In this document: positions 1 through 6,243 of the stretch, in pieces
How positions within the stretch are numbered: position 1 is the first letter of the stretch
Layout of the letters: the number at the start of each line of letters is the position of its first letter
DNA from: Candidatus Alkanophagales archaeon
GTDB taxonomy: Archaea > Halobacteriota > Syntropharchaeia > Alkanophagales > B39-G2
Direction of reading: 5' to 3'
NCBI GenBank assembly: GCA_003661185.1
Contig: QMVQ01000045.1
Location: forward strand, 1 to 9,527
Length of the DNA: 9,527 nt
The notes under the pieces: model-generated
Told to the model about the DNA's origin: nothing
Databases searched by the model: none
What the model saw: only the letters and a program-made list of their open reading frames with translations
Position numbers and translations under genes: made by a program

Positions 1-106
1 GTATGACCCAGCCCCTGAGGGTGAGGGATGATGCCTCCTAAGGCGGACCAAATCCCAACCGACCCTCACCGGATGCCCCTTACTTCGGTGAGGGCGGAGG
101 TCACGT
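1..106. repeat. Non-coding stretch with strong hairpin downstream of pth2
   Basis: No convincing reading frame crosses these bases. The clearest structure is an inverted repeat, CCCTCACC at 63-70 against GGTGAGGG at 87-94: a perfect 8-bp stem with a 16-nt loop. A third related copy, GGTGAGGG at 20-27, could compete for the same CCCTCACC arm, so alternative foldings are possible. A short GCCT/AGGC pairing sits at 33-44. On the minus strand this region follows the pth2 stop codon directly, so the hairpin could lie in the pth2 3' UTR. On the plus strand the hairpin is followed by GGAGGTCAC, loosely like the right end of an IS200/IS605 element. The window edge prevents a decision. Confidence 0.4.
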
Positions 107-484
107 TCATAATAACGACAAGTTTCCTGTGACCTTGTCTATCTTCTCGGCCTTTGCGGGTCCTATACCAAGCGCCGTGACTGTGCCTTTGGGGACTTCC
201 GTCAGCCCAGCGTCTTGCACGAGAGCGCACGGCAAGCCGAGAGTTTCCGCCAGCCGCTTCAGCTCTAAAAGCTCCCCAAGAGTAGAAACCCTCAGCACCA
301 CTTTCTTCTGCCCGCTACGCAGCCATGCCCGTCTCGCCCGTCTCGGCGCCCGCTCGTAGCTCGAGACTGCGGCGTGTGCCGCTTGCGCCGCTAATTTTCC
401 TTTCGAAAGCTTAAGGTCTCCTCGCATCACTATACACTGCTTGTATTCTTCTTTTGCCGTAAATTTCGCCAATTTCGTGAGCAT
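107..484 (-). CDS. pth2: Peptidyl-tRNA hydrolase, Pth2 (archaeal/eukaryotic type)
   Basis: This 125-residue protein would hydrolyse the ester bond of peptidyl-tRNAs released from stalled ribosomes, recycling tRNA in the cytoplasm. Pth2 hallmarks are all visible: the N-terminal strand and lysine-rich turn ending in KGKLAAQAAHAAV (residues 28-40), GQKK near 58-61, and the C-terminal block QDAGLTEVPKGTVTALGIGPA (about 90-110). The length matches the family (about 115-125 aa). The ATG start gives an N-terminus a few residues longer than many homologues (MLTKLAKFTAKEEYKQ before the conserved strand), so a slightly downstream start is possible. It is transcribed divergently from the Lon-like peptidase gene. 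A minus-strand A/T-rich CTAAAATAGC at about 494-503 lies close to the start, but its spacing is short for a TATA box serving this ATG. Family assignment is secure. Confidence 0.95.
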   Translation of the reverse strand: MLTKLAKFTAKEEYKQCIVMRGDLKLSKGKLAAQAAHAAVSSYERAPRRARRAWLRSGQKKVVLRVSTLGELLELKRLAETLGLPCALVQDAGLTEVPKGTVTALGIGPAKAEKIDKVTGNLSLL

Positions 485-503
485 CTTACTGAGCTATTTT
501 AGG

Positions 504-540
504 GAGCCGCCCCGTGGCTCATTAGCGGAAGCCCCTCCGC
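504..540. repeat. Two tandem small hairpins in divergent spacer
   Basis: The 141-nt spacer between pth2 and the Lon-like gene contains two adjacent perfect inverted repeats. GAGCC at 504-508 pairs with GGCTC at 516-520 (7-nt loop), and GCGGA at 525-529 pairs with TCCGC at 536-540 (6-nt loop). They are 4 nt apart and upstream of both genes. They could be an operator or a transcribed structure, or may be fortuitous in GC-rich DNA. No known RNA family was recognised. Nothing else is seen from 541 to 590. Confidence 0.3.
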
Positions 541-590
541 ACAAACCACCTCGTGCACCTTTAGCTGGGGTTATGCCATAGCCAAGATTC

Positions 591-606
591 CGCAAATATT
601 AATTTA
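591..606 (+). promoter_or_regulatory. BRE/TATA promoter of the Lon-like peptidase gene
   Basis: CGCAAA (591-596, BRE-like) is followed by the A/T-only box TATTAATTTA (597-606). The box centre at about 601-602 predicts a transcription start about 25-27 nt downstream, at roughly 626-629. That coincides with the GTG/ATG start of the peptidase gene, so the mRNA is predicted to be leaderless or nearly so. This fits the poor position of the upstream GAGGAG (609-614) as a ribosome-binding site. Confidence 0.55.
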
Positions 607-625
607 ATGAGGAGTAGAATAAAAA

Positions 626-1450
626 GTGATGCAAAGCAGCAGCGGCAAGGACGCAGCCCTCGTAGCATTGAGTGTGCTGCTGGTTTTCACCATAAGCGCA
701 TCTTTCATTTTCCTTCATGAGAAGCAAGTGACCATTGAAAATTTGGAGCGTGAGCTGGCGGCTAAGGAGCGGTTGCTGGCAACTTACGCTCATAATAAGA
801 CTTGGCTCCCGCAGTCGAGCCTGGGCGCTGCGAGCGCAAACATTGTTGCTGTGCGGAGCGTTGATAATGTCGGCGTGCTCGGCGGCGTCCGTGTAGAAGT
901 GAAGGAAGGCAACGGCAGAACACTCGTGAACACGAACCCGTTCGTGGAGCCGGACACGCAGTATTCGATAAGAACGGCAGTGGAGGTCGCCGCACGCTTT
1001 GTCGGCGTCAATCTTTCGGAAAGGGACGTCGTCGTCTCTTTTGACATAAACGGCACGCTCATCGGTGGACCCTCGGCGGGCGCCGCCACGACGCTCGCCA
1101 CGATTGCTGCACTTGAAGGCAAGGAAGTAAGATGCGATGCCGTAATCACAGGCACCATCGACGAATACGGGAACATCGGCGCCGTCGGCGGCGTCTTCGA
1201 AAAAGCGCTTGCGGCAGAACGCAATGGCATGAGTCTCTTTTTAGTGCCGGAGGGCGAGAGCGTCGTGACTACTTATGAGAGGAAAGTTGAGGAGCGGAGG
1301 ATATTCGGATTTGTCATAAAAAAAGTCTACTACATGCCGAAAGAAATAGACTTGAAGGATTATTTCGACGGCAGCATGCAGGTCGTGGAAGTCGGAAGGA
1401 TAGAAGAAGCGTATAAATACATGATTGAGAGTGGGGCTGCGGAGATTTGA
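626..1450 (+). CDS. Membrane-anchored Lon-like (S16) serine peptidase
   Basis: This 274-residue protein has one N-terminal hydrophobic segment (about residues 9-30), a short charged coiled-coil-like stretch (about 33-52), and then a Lon proteolytic domain. The Ser-Lys dyad is visible: Ser150 in GGPSAGAATTLA (147-158) and Lys193 in FEKALAAERNG (191-201). Their 43-residue spacing equals that of classical Lon (S679/K722 in E. coli). GTIDEYGNIGAVGG (176-189) is the usual block between them. There is no AAA+ ATPase module, unlike LonA or archaeal LonB, so unaided proteolysis or partnership with another factor is inferred. The substrate is unknown. With a single N-terminal anchor the catalytic domain could face either side of the membrane. 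Translation may start at GTG 626 or ATG 629. The last seven codons overlap the 3' end of the opposing tRNA-Pro gene. Confidence 0.85.
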   Translation: MMQSSSGKDAALVALSVLLVFTISASFIFLHEKQVTIENLERELAAKERLLATYAHNKTWLPQSSLGAASANIVAVRSVDNVGVLGGVRVEVKEGNGRTLVNTNPFVEPDTQYSIRTAVEVAARFVGVNLSERDVVVSFDINGTLIGGPSAGAATTLATIAALEGKEVRCDAVITGTIDEYGNIGAVGGVFEKALAAERNGMSLFLVPEGESVVTTYERKVEERRIFGFVIKKVYYMPKEIDLKDYFDGSMQVVEVGRIEEAYKYMIESGAAEI

Positions 1451-1504
1451 ACTCCGGTCACCAGCGCCCCGGGCTGGTAGGATTCCAGGCTACCCTACAG
1501 CCCC
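1432..1504 (-). tRNA. tRNA-Pro (anticodon GGG)
   Basis: Read on the minus strand from 1504, a full cloverleaf forms. The acceptor GGGGCTG pairs with CAGCCCC (7 bp), followed by discriminator A. The D-arm has G18G19 and A21. The anticodon stem is CCAGC/GCTGG around the 7-nt loop CCGGGGC, giving anticodon GGG. The variable region is TGAC. The T-stem CGGAG/CTCCG encloses TTCAAAT. The length is 73 nt, there is no intron, and the 3' CCA is not encoded. The loop has C at position 33 instead of the near-universal U, and the 13-22 D-stem pair is a U-U mismatch. The 3' end overlaps the Lon-like coding sequence by 19 nt. Proline identity also fits the GGGGCUG acceptor familiar from archaeal tRNA-Pro. 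Confidence 0.93.
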
Positions 1505-1525
1505 CTAAGGTTAATGTGTGTCTGA

Positions 1526-1535
1526 CTTAAATTAA
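1526..1535 (-). promoter_or_regulatory. TATA box of tRNA-Pro
   Basis: On the minus strand TTAATTTAAG lies 22-31 nt upstream of the first base of the tRNA (1504), the usual distance for an archaeal TATA box. It shows that the tRNA is transcribed from its own promoter, away from the aIF5A gene. Confidence 0.5.
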
Positions 1536-1603
1536 TGCTTGTTCTAATGACGCATGAGAGCTTAATTGATTCCGCTCTTTTTTGGAGGCAGGAAGTTAGC
1601 TGG

Positions 1604-1619
1604 CGAAAGCTTCTTAAAT
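1604..1619 (+). promoter_or_regulatory. BRE/TATA promoter of the aIF5A operon
   Basis: CGAAA (1604-1608), a near-consensus archaeal BRE, precedes CTTCTTAAAT (1610-1619). The box centre at about 1614-1615 predicts a start near 1640, leaving a leader of about 10 nt that contains the G-rich GGGGG tract before the ATG at 1649. It is the only good promoter seen ahead of the tightly packed gene run that follows. Confidence 0.55.
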
Positions 1620-1648
1620 GCAGTAGCGAATCGAGGGGTGGGGGTAAG

Positions 1649-2035
1649 ATGAAGGAGCAGGTGGAGGTAAGAGCGCTGAAAGAAGGAAGATACGTCCTTG
1701 TTGACGATGAGCCTTGCACAATCGTCAGCATGTCGACGTCCAAAACCGGGAAACACGGCGCCGCAAAGGCGACGATCGACGTCATTGGCGTCTTCGACGG
1801 GCAGAAGCGCAGAATCGTCCAGCCCGTCACCGCAAAGATCTATGTGCCCATAATCGAGCGGAAGACTGGACAAGTGCTGTCGATATCCGGCGATATCGCT
1901 CAAGTCATGGACCTCGAAACGTATTCGACCATCGAAATTCAGATTCCCGCGGAGCTGCGGGACAAGATAGAACCCGGCAAAGAAATACCCTTTTTACATT
2001 ACGAAGGGAAATACAAAATAGATATGCGTGTGTAG
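1649..2035 (+). CDS. eif5A: Translation factor aIF5A (hypusine-containing)
   Basis: This 128-residue protein is the archaeal homologue of eIF5A and bacterial EF-P. It binds near the ribosomal E site and promotes peptide-bond formation at difficult sequences such as polyproline. The N-terminal SH3-like barrel carries the loop STSKTGKHGAAK (29-40). Lys35 is the residue that deoxyhypusine synthase would modify, by analogy with human Lys50. The C-terminal OB-fold domain spans about residues 70-128. The start is ATG 1649, preceded by the G-rich tract GGGGTGGGGG and by a BRE/TATA at the right distance. A longer frame opening at 1535 would run through the promoter and is rejected. It heads a gene run with an EF-like protein, a CBS protein and glyS, with a gap of only 9 nt to the next gene. 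Confidence 0.96.
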   Translation: MKEQVEVRALKEGRYVLVDDEPCTIVSMSTSKTGKHGAAKATIDVIGVFDGQKRRIVQPVTAKIYVPIIERKTGQVLSISGDIAQVMDLETYSTIEIQIPAELRDKIEPGKEIPFLHYEGKYKIDMRV

Positions 2036-2044
2036 GGGATTTAA

Positions 2045-2296
2045 TTGCAAGAAAAGAGATATGTGGGGAGAGTTACGCATTACTTCCCTAAGATAAGTGT
2101 GGCGGTCGTGGAGCTTGTCAGCGACCTGAAGCTGGGGGATAGGATAAAAATAGAGGGCGCCACGACAGACTTCGAGCAGGAAGTGACCTCAATGGAGATA
2201 GAAAAGCAGAAAATAGAGCATGCGAGGGCAGGGCAGTCCATAGGGCTGAAAGTCATAAACAAAGTAAGAGAAAACGACAAGATTTACGTCGTATAG
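2045..2296 (+). CDS. Small translation elongation factor-like beta-barrel protein
   Basis: This 83-residue protein looks like the free-standing EF-Tu domain 2-type barrel found in many archaea and some bacteria. Recognisable blocks are VGRVTHYFPKISVAVVELVSDLKLGDRIKIEGATTDFEQEVTSMEIEKQKIEHARAGQ (no more than 20 shown together: GRVTHYFPKISVAVV, LKLGDRIKI, TTDFEQEVTSM) and GLKVINKVRENDKIYVV. There is no GTPase domain or P-loop. Its biochemical role is not established to my knowledge; a ribosome- or RNA-associated function is inferred from the fold and from its position directly after aIF5A. Translation begins with TTG at 2045, chosen because GGGGAT (2035-2040), beginning at the last base of the aIF5A stop codon, is well placed as a Shine-Dalgarno site. 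The product matches the usual family length of about 80-90 aa. Confidence 0.8.
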   Translation: MQEKRYVGRVTHYFPKISVAVVELVSDLKLGDRIKIEGATTDFEQEVTSMEIEKQKIEHARAGQSIGLKVINKVRENDKIYVV

Positions 2297-2310
2297 GAGG
2301 GGGGCATTAC

Positions 2311-3168
2311 TTGCCCCTGAAGGCAGCTGAAAGGATAAAAGTGGGAGAAGTGATGACCGAGGACGTGGCATACGTCAAGCTACCCGGCATGAGGGACGAC
2401 GTTCTTGAGGTTCTGCGGACGAGACAGGTCTCCGGCGTCCCGGTAGTCAAGGGCGATGAGGTCGTAGGCATCGTCACGAGGCGTGACCTGTTGAAGAACC
2501 CCGAAGAGGAGCAGATTGTCTTTCTGATGCAGCGGGACCCCGTAATGATAAGCCCGGACGCAAGCATAGTCGAAGCCGCCCGTTTACTCGTCAAGCACGG
2601 CATCCGCAGGCTGCCCGTCGTCGTGGGCAAGAAGCTCGTTGGCATCATCACCGTCGCTGACATCATCCGAGAAATCGCAAAACTCGGCATCGAAAAGCCT
2701 ATTGAGAAATACGTGCGACGGGAGCTCCTCGCGCTCTGGGACGAAACGCCGCTTCCCGTCGCCGGACGCATCATGGAGCTCGCAGACGTCAGGGCGGCGC
2801 CCGTCCTCGACGCCGAGCTCAAGCTCGTTGGCATCGTCACCGATCAAGACTTGATAAACGCAGCGGTCGTGGAGCACAGCACCGAGAGCGCCGACATGTC
2901 GCTCGCTCACGACGAAGACGAGTGGACATGGGAAGGCATGCGGGGCACCATGCGGATTTATTACAGCGTCTCAAAGATAAAACTGCCGAACAAGCTGATC
3001 AAAGAGGTGATGGTAAAAGACGTCGTCACCGCAACGAAAAGCTCTACGGTCAGCGACTGTGCGCACAAAATGAGTGCGAACGATTTCAACCAACTGCCTG
3101 TGGTTTCCTCACGGATGAAGCTTATCGGAATTCTTCTGGATAGGGACCTTCTTAAAGTCCTGACCTAA
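2311..3168 (+). CDS. Four-CBS-domain protein
   Basis: This 285-residue soluble protein consists almost entirely of four CBS motifs forming two Bateman modules: about residues 10-62 (VGEVMTEDVAYVKL to GIVTRRDLLK), 70-124 (LMQRDPVMISPDASIVEAA to GIITVADIIREI), 132-185 (ending in LVGIVTDQDLINAA) and 230-285 (IKEVMVKDVVTATKSSTVSD to LIGILLDRDLLKVL). An acidic/aromatic linker (about 190-225) separates CBS3 from CBS4. CBS modules usually bind adenine nucleotides such as AMP, ATP or SAM, so an energy- or metabolite-sensing role is inferred; the target is unknown. The start is TTG 2311, preceded by GGAGGGGGG (2297-2304) at good spacing. It sits 14 nt after the EF-like gene and 1 nt before glyS, so all three are probably cotranscribed and perhaps functionally linked. 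Confidence 0.88.
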   Translation: MPLKAAERIKVGEVMTEDVAYVKLPGMRDDVLEVLRTRQVSGVPVVKGDEVVGIVTRRDLLKNPEEEQIVFLMQRDPVMISPDASIVEAARLLVKHGIRRLPVVVGKKLVGIITVADIIREIAKLGIEKPIEKYVRRELLALWDETPLPVAGRIMELADVRAAPVLDAELKLVGIVTDQDLINAAVVEHSTESADMSLAHDEDEWTWEGMRGTMRIYYSVSKIKLPNKLIKEVMVKDVVTATKSSTVSDCAHKMSANDFNQLPVVSSRMKLIGILLDRDLLKVLT

Positions 3169-3169
3169 C

Positions 3170-4630
3170 ATGTCGAAAAAAGAAGAAGACGTTATGGAAC
3201 TCGCAAGACGCCGTGGCTTCATTTGGGCAGCATTTGAGATCTACGGCGGCGCCTCCGGTTTCTTTGATTATGGTCCGCTCGGCACAGCGCTCAAAAAGAA
3301 AATAGAGACGCTCTGGCGGGAGTTCTACACGCTCGGCGAGGGCTTTTATGAGATAGAGACGACGACGCTCGGCATACGCCCCATCTTCGAAGCCTCTGGA
3401 CACCTTGAGTGCTTCATGGACAAGATGGTGGAATGCAAGAGCTGTAGAGGGCTTTTTCGTGCCGACCACGTCGGCGAGCGCTGCCCGGACTGCGGCGGCG
3501 AGCTCTCAGGACCTCAGGACTTTAACCTTATGTTTAAGACGAGAATAGGCGCCGTCTCCGACGACAAGGCAAGAAGTGAGGCATTCTTGCGACCCGAAAC
3601 CGCTCAAGGCATGTTCGTGAACTTTCCCCGCCTCCTTAGATTCCACAGGAACAAACTGCCCTTCGGGATCATTCAGGTAGGACGAGCTTACCGCAACGAA
3701 ATCTCACCGAGACAAGGCATCATCCGCCTTCGGGAATTCACGCTCGCTGAGGCTGAAGTCTTCGTGCTGCCGCACGAGAAGAGCAAGCACCCAAGGTTCC
3801 ACGAGGTCGAAAGCGTTACCATGCGCCTCAAGCCGAATTACATGGACGAAGAGCTTGAGACGACGGTGAAAGACGCCGTTGAGAGAAAAATAATAACACA
3901 CGAGTATCTGGGCTACCACATGGCAAGGGTGCAGCAGTTTTTGGAGAAAATAGGCATACCGCTGGCGAAGCTGCGGTTCAGACAGCACGAACGTGACGAG
4001 ATGGCGCACTACGCTGAGGACTGCTGGGACGCAGAATTCCTGAGCGAGCGGTTCGGTTGGGTAGAAATCGTTGGCGTTGCAGACCGCGGCGACTACGACT
4101 TGCGTGCGCATTCGCTAAAGGCGAAAGCCGACATGAGCATCCCAGTAACAGCGAGCAAGTCGGAAAAAATGGAGGAGGAAAGCAGGAGTCTGAGCGTTTT
4201 CCCACACGTCATAGAACCGTCTTACGGAATCGATAGGATAATCTACGCACTCCTTGAAAGCTCGTTCCACAAGGAAGAGGTGCGTGGCGAGGTGCGGCGT
4301 GTCCTCCGTCTTAAAACGCATGTTGCTCCCGTGGAGGTTGCGGTGCTTCCGCTGCTTAACAGAGAACCGCTCGTGAACAAAGCACGTGAGGTCTTCCAGA
4401 TGCTGCGCCGCCACCGCATTTTCGCAGAATTCGACGCCTCCGGGAGCATAGGGCGGAGATACCGCCGCCAAGACGAGATAGGGACGCCGTTCTGCATCAC
4501 GATAGACTACGAGACGCTCGAGAACGACACCGTGACTATCAGAGATAGAGACTCGATGAAGCAGGTCAGAGTCAGCATTTCGGAGCTGCCTGCGAAGTTA
4601 AGCTGCGTCTGCGAGAGCATATTTGCATAG
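3170..4630 (+). CDS. glyS: Glycyl-tRNA synthetase (alpha2-type, class II)
   Basis: This 486-residue enzyme charges tRNA-Gly with glycine using ATP. Class II core motifs are present: the GGASGFFDYGPLG block (26-38), REAFL-like RPETAQGMFVNF (141-152), motif 2 in GRAYRNEISPRQG (171-183) with REFTLAEAEVF (188-198), and motif 3 in HVIEPSYGIDRIIYALLE (346-363). A zinc-ribbon insertion has CKSC (89-92) and CPDC (105-108). The C-terminal anticodon-binding domain (about 383-475) carries SIGRRYRRQDEIGTPF (426-441). Archaeal homologues are often near 570 residues; here the segment between YDLRAHS (309-315) and motif 3 is only about 30 residues, so the insertion domain common in archaeal/eukaryotic GlyRS appears reduced, giving a length nearer the bacterial alpha2 enzyme. 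ATG 3170 lies one base after the CBS stop, and no clear ribosome-binding site is seen, which suggests translational coupling. Confidence 0.95.
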   Translation: MSKKEEDVMELARRRGFIWAAFEIYGGASGFFDYGPLGTALKKKIETLWREFYTLGEGFYEIETTTLGIRPIFEASGHLECFMDKMVECKSCRGLFRADHVGERCPDCGGELSGPQDFNLMFKTRIGAVSDDKARSEAFLRPETAQGMFVNFPRLLRFHRNKLPFGIIQVGRAYRNEISPRQGIIRLREFTLAEAEVFVLPHEKSKHPRFHEVESVTMRLKPNYMDEELETTVKDAVERKIITHEYLGYHMARVQQFLEKIGIPLAKLRFRQHERDEMAHYAEDCWDAEFLSERFGWVEIVGVADRGDYDLRAHSLKAKADMSIPVTASKSEKMEEESRSLSVFPHVIEPSYGIDRIIYALLESSFHKEEVRGEVRRVLRLKTHVAPVEVAVLPLLNREPLVNKAREVFQMLRRHRIFAEFDASGSIGRRYRRQDEIGTPFCITIDYETLENDTVTIRDRDSMKQVRVSISELPAKLSCVCESIFA

Positions 4631-4710
4631 GAACTCGCAGCAGCGGACGCTCGAGCTCGCAGCAGAACGATTGCTGACGGGGGGCATTGAATTACCTGGG
4701 GAGGATGAGA

Positions 4711-5238
4711 GTGAGAATTGCTGTTACTGGACGTCCTGGAATTGGAAAATCTACGGTGATTCGGAAAGTAGTGGCACGGCTGAAAGCCGAAGGCGTCAGC
4801 GTTGGCGGGATGCTCTCCTCTAACATAAGGAAGGGAGGGCGGCGGGTCGGCTTTGAGATTCTTGACGTCGCAAGCGGGCGGCGGGGCGTCCTCGCCTACA
4901 TCGGACTTGAAGGTCCTCGTATCGGGAAATATGGGGTCAATATGCAGGATTTGGAGGGGATTGGCGTCACTGCGATAAGAAACGCAACGCAGTTCGCAGA
5001 CGTCGTGGTGATAGACGAGATTGCACCGATGGAGATGAAGTCCGAGAAGTTTGCTGCCGCCGTCGAGGGAGCTTTGATCAGCAAGAAGCACATGTTCGTC
5101 TCCGTCCATCACAACCTCAGACACGAGCTTGCGATGCGAGTGAAAGAAGAATTCGAGCTTTTTGAGGTAACAATCATGAATAGAGAGGGGCTTCCGGAGC
5201 TTATTTCTGAGAAATATTTGCGTGCGCTTAGGGCGTAG
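4711..5238 (+). CDS. THEP1-type nucleoside-triphosphatase
   Basis: This protein of about 175 residues is a P-loop NTPase of the THEP1 family (archaeal and human members hydrolyse several NTPs; the physiological role is uncertain). With the chosen start, Walker A is GRPGIGKS (7-14), the family block RRVGFEILDV is at 44-53, Walker B is VVVIDEI (98-104) followed by APMEMKS, and HH appears at 133-134. I chose GTG 4711 because it gives the canonical N-terminus RIAVTGRPGIGKST and has GGGGAGG (4698-4704) 6 nt upstream. ATG 4705 (no spacer after the G-rich tract) and TTG 4687 in the same frame are alternatives adding 2 and 8 residues. It follows glyS by 80 nt, so it may be at the end of the same operon. 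Its 3' end overlaps thiL tail to tail. Confidence 0.88.
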   Translation: MRIAVTGRPGIGKSTVIRKVVARLKAEGVSVGGMLSSNIRKGGRRVGFEILDVASGRRGVLAYIGLEGPRIGKYGVNMQDLEGIGVTAIRNATQFADVVVIDEIAPMEMKSEKFAAAVEGALISKKHMFVSVHHNLRHELAMRVKEEFELFEVTIMNREGLPELISEKYLRALRA

Positions 5239-6235
5239 CGCCGAAATGCAAGTAGCCTCTTAGCTTTATTTCCTCTCTTCTGCCGTTCCTTATGTAAATT
5301 CCTTCGTTCAAGCGTTTCACTTTGCCTATTACGCTTATTTTTGTTCCTATTGCCTTTCCAACCTCTTTAAGAGCGTCCATGCCGTCACGACGCACAGTGA
5401 AAAGCAATTCATAGTCGCCGCCACAGTATAAAGCAAGCTCCAAAGCTTTTTCGCCGAGAACTTCCCTTAGCTCCTTCAGTACAGGAATCCTCTCCGCATG
5501 AATCTCGAAGCCGACGCTGCTGCTCCTCGAAAGCTCGTGTAGGGATTTCGCAAGTCCGTCGCTCACGTCCATCATCGAAGTTACCACGCCCGTCTCTGCA
5601 AGCGCAATCCCTTCCTTAACCCTTGGCACGGGCTCTAAAAGGGCTTTTTTCGCGACCTTCTCAACGCTCTGCGGCAGTGAAGACATAACAATGCCTTTTA
5701 GCAATTCTAAGCCGAGTGCAGCATTTCCGAGGTTGCCGGTGACGCAAACGAGGTCGTCGACGCTCGCCCCGCTCCTTTTTACTAACTTGCGCTTATCGAC
5801 GACCCCCAGGCAAGTTCCGACGAGCGTGAGTTCATCACTCCTCACAACGTCGCCGCCCACCACGAAAACATCAAACCGCTCCGCACAACTCTCCATGCCT
5901 CCCGCAATTTCCTCCACGAACGAGCCTTCAGTGTTTGGAGGAATACCCATAGCAACCGTGAACGCAAACGGGCGGGCGCCCATGGCGGCGATGTCGCTTA
6001 AATTTGCGGCGACTACGCTCCAGCCCATCTGGAACGGCGTCATACCCTCCGGGAAGTGCGTTGAAGCCCGCATCCCATCGGTCGTCACGACGAGGTATTT
6101 TCTGAGAAGCTCGCCGCACTCAAGCACCGCACAATCGTCGTCCCCGGCGCCTAAAACCACCGGGGGGTAACGGCGTCTGAACTTGCGTGCAATTTTTTTG
6201 ATGAGTTCTAACTCGCCTACTTCCTCGACCTTCAT
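5228..6235 (-). CDS. thiL: Thiamine-monophosphate kinase ThiL
   Basis: This 335-residue enzyme phosphorylates thiamine phosphate with ATP to give thiamine diphosphate, the last step of TPP synthesis. It belongs to the PurM/AIR-synthase-like ATP-binding fold. Visible motifs are the GAGDDDCAV metal/nucleotide loop (29-37), TTDGMRASTHF (51-61), the NLSDIAAMGARP helix (78-89), GGDVVRSDEL (127-136), VTGNLG (165-170), MDVSDGL (222-228) and CGGDYELLFT (271-280). The frame stays open upstream to 6454, but I place the start at ATG 6235: it yields the normal family length, and the extra ~73 residues would translate a hairpin and IS-like debris without family similarity. No strong ribosome-binding site precedes ATG 6235. 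THEP1 converges on it, and the coding ends overlap by 11 nt. Confidence 0.93.
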   Translation of the reverse strand: MKVEEVGELELIKKIARKFRRRYPPVVLGAGDDDCAVLECGELLRKYLVVTTDGMRASTHFPEGMTPFQMGWSVVAANLSDIAAMGARPFAFTVAMGIPPNTEGSFVEEIAGGMESCAERFDVFVVGGDVVRSDELTLVGTCLGVVDKRKLVKRSGASVDDLVCVTGNLGNAALGLELLKGIVMSSLPQSVEKVAKKALLEPVPRVKEGIALAETGVVTSMMDVSDGLAKSLHELSRSSSVGFEIHAERIPVLKELREVLGEKALELALYCGGDYELLFTVRRDGMDALKEVGKAIGTKISVIGKVKRLNEGIYIRNGRREEIKLRGYLHFGATP

Positions 6236-6243
6236 AGCTCTTA

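Noticed and set aside
1..106. SRP RNA, RNase P RNA or C/D-box RNA
   Set aside because: No conserved SRP or RNase P core sequences and no exact TGATGA/CTGA box pair at sensible spacing were found.
1535..1648. N-terminal extension of aIF5A
   Set aside because: It would translate through the BRE/TATA promoter. ATG 1649 gives the standard aIF5A length and has a G-rich leader.
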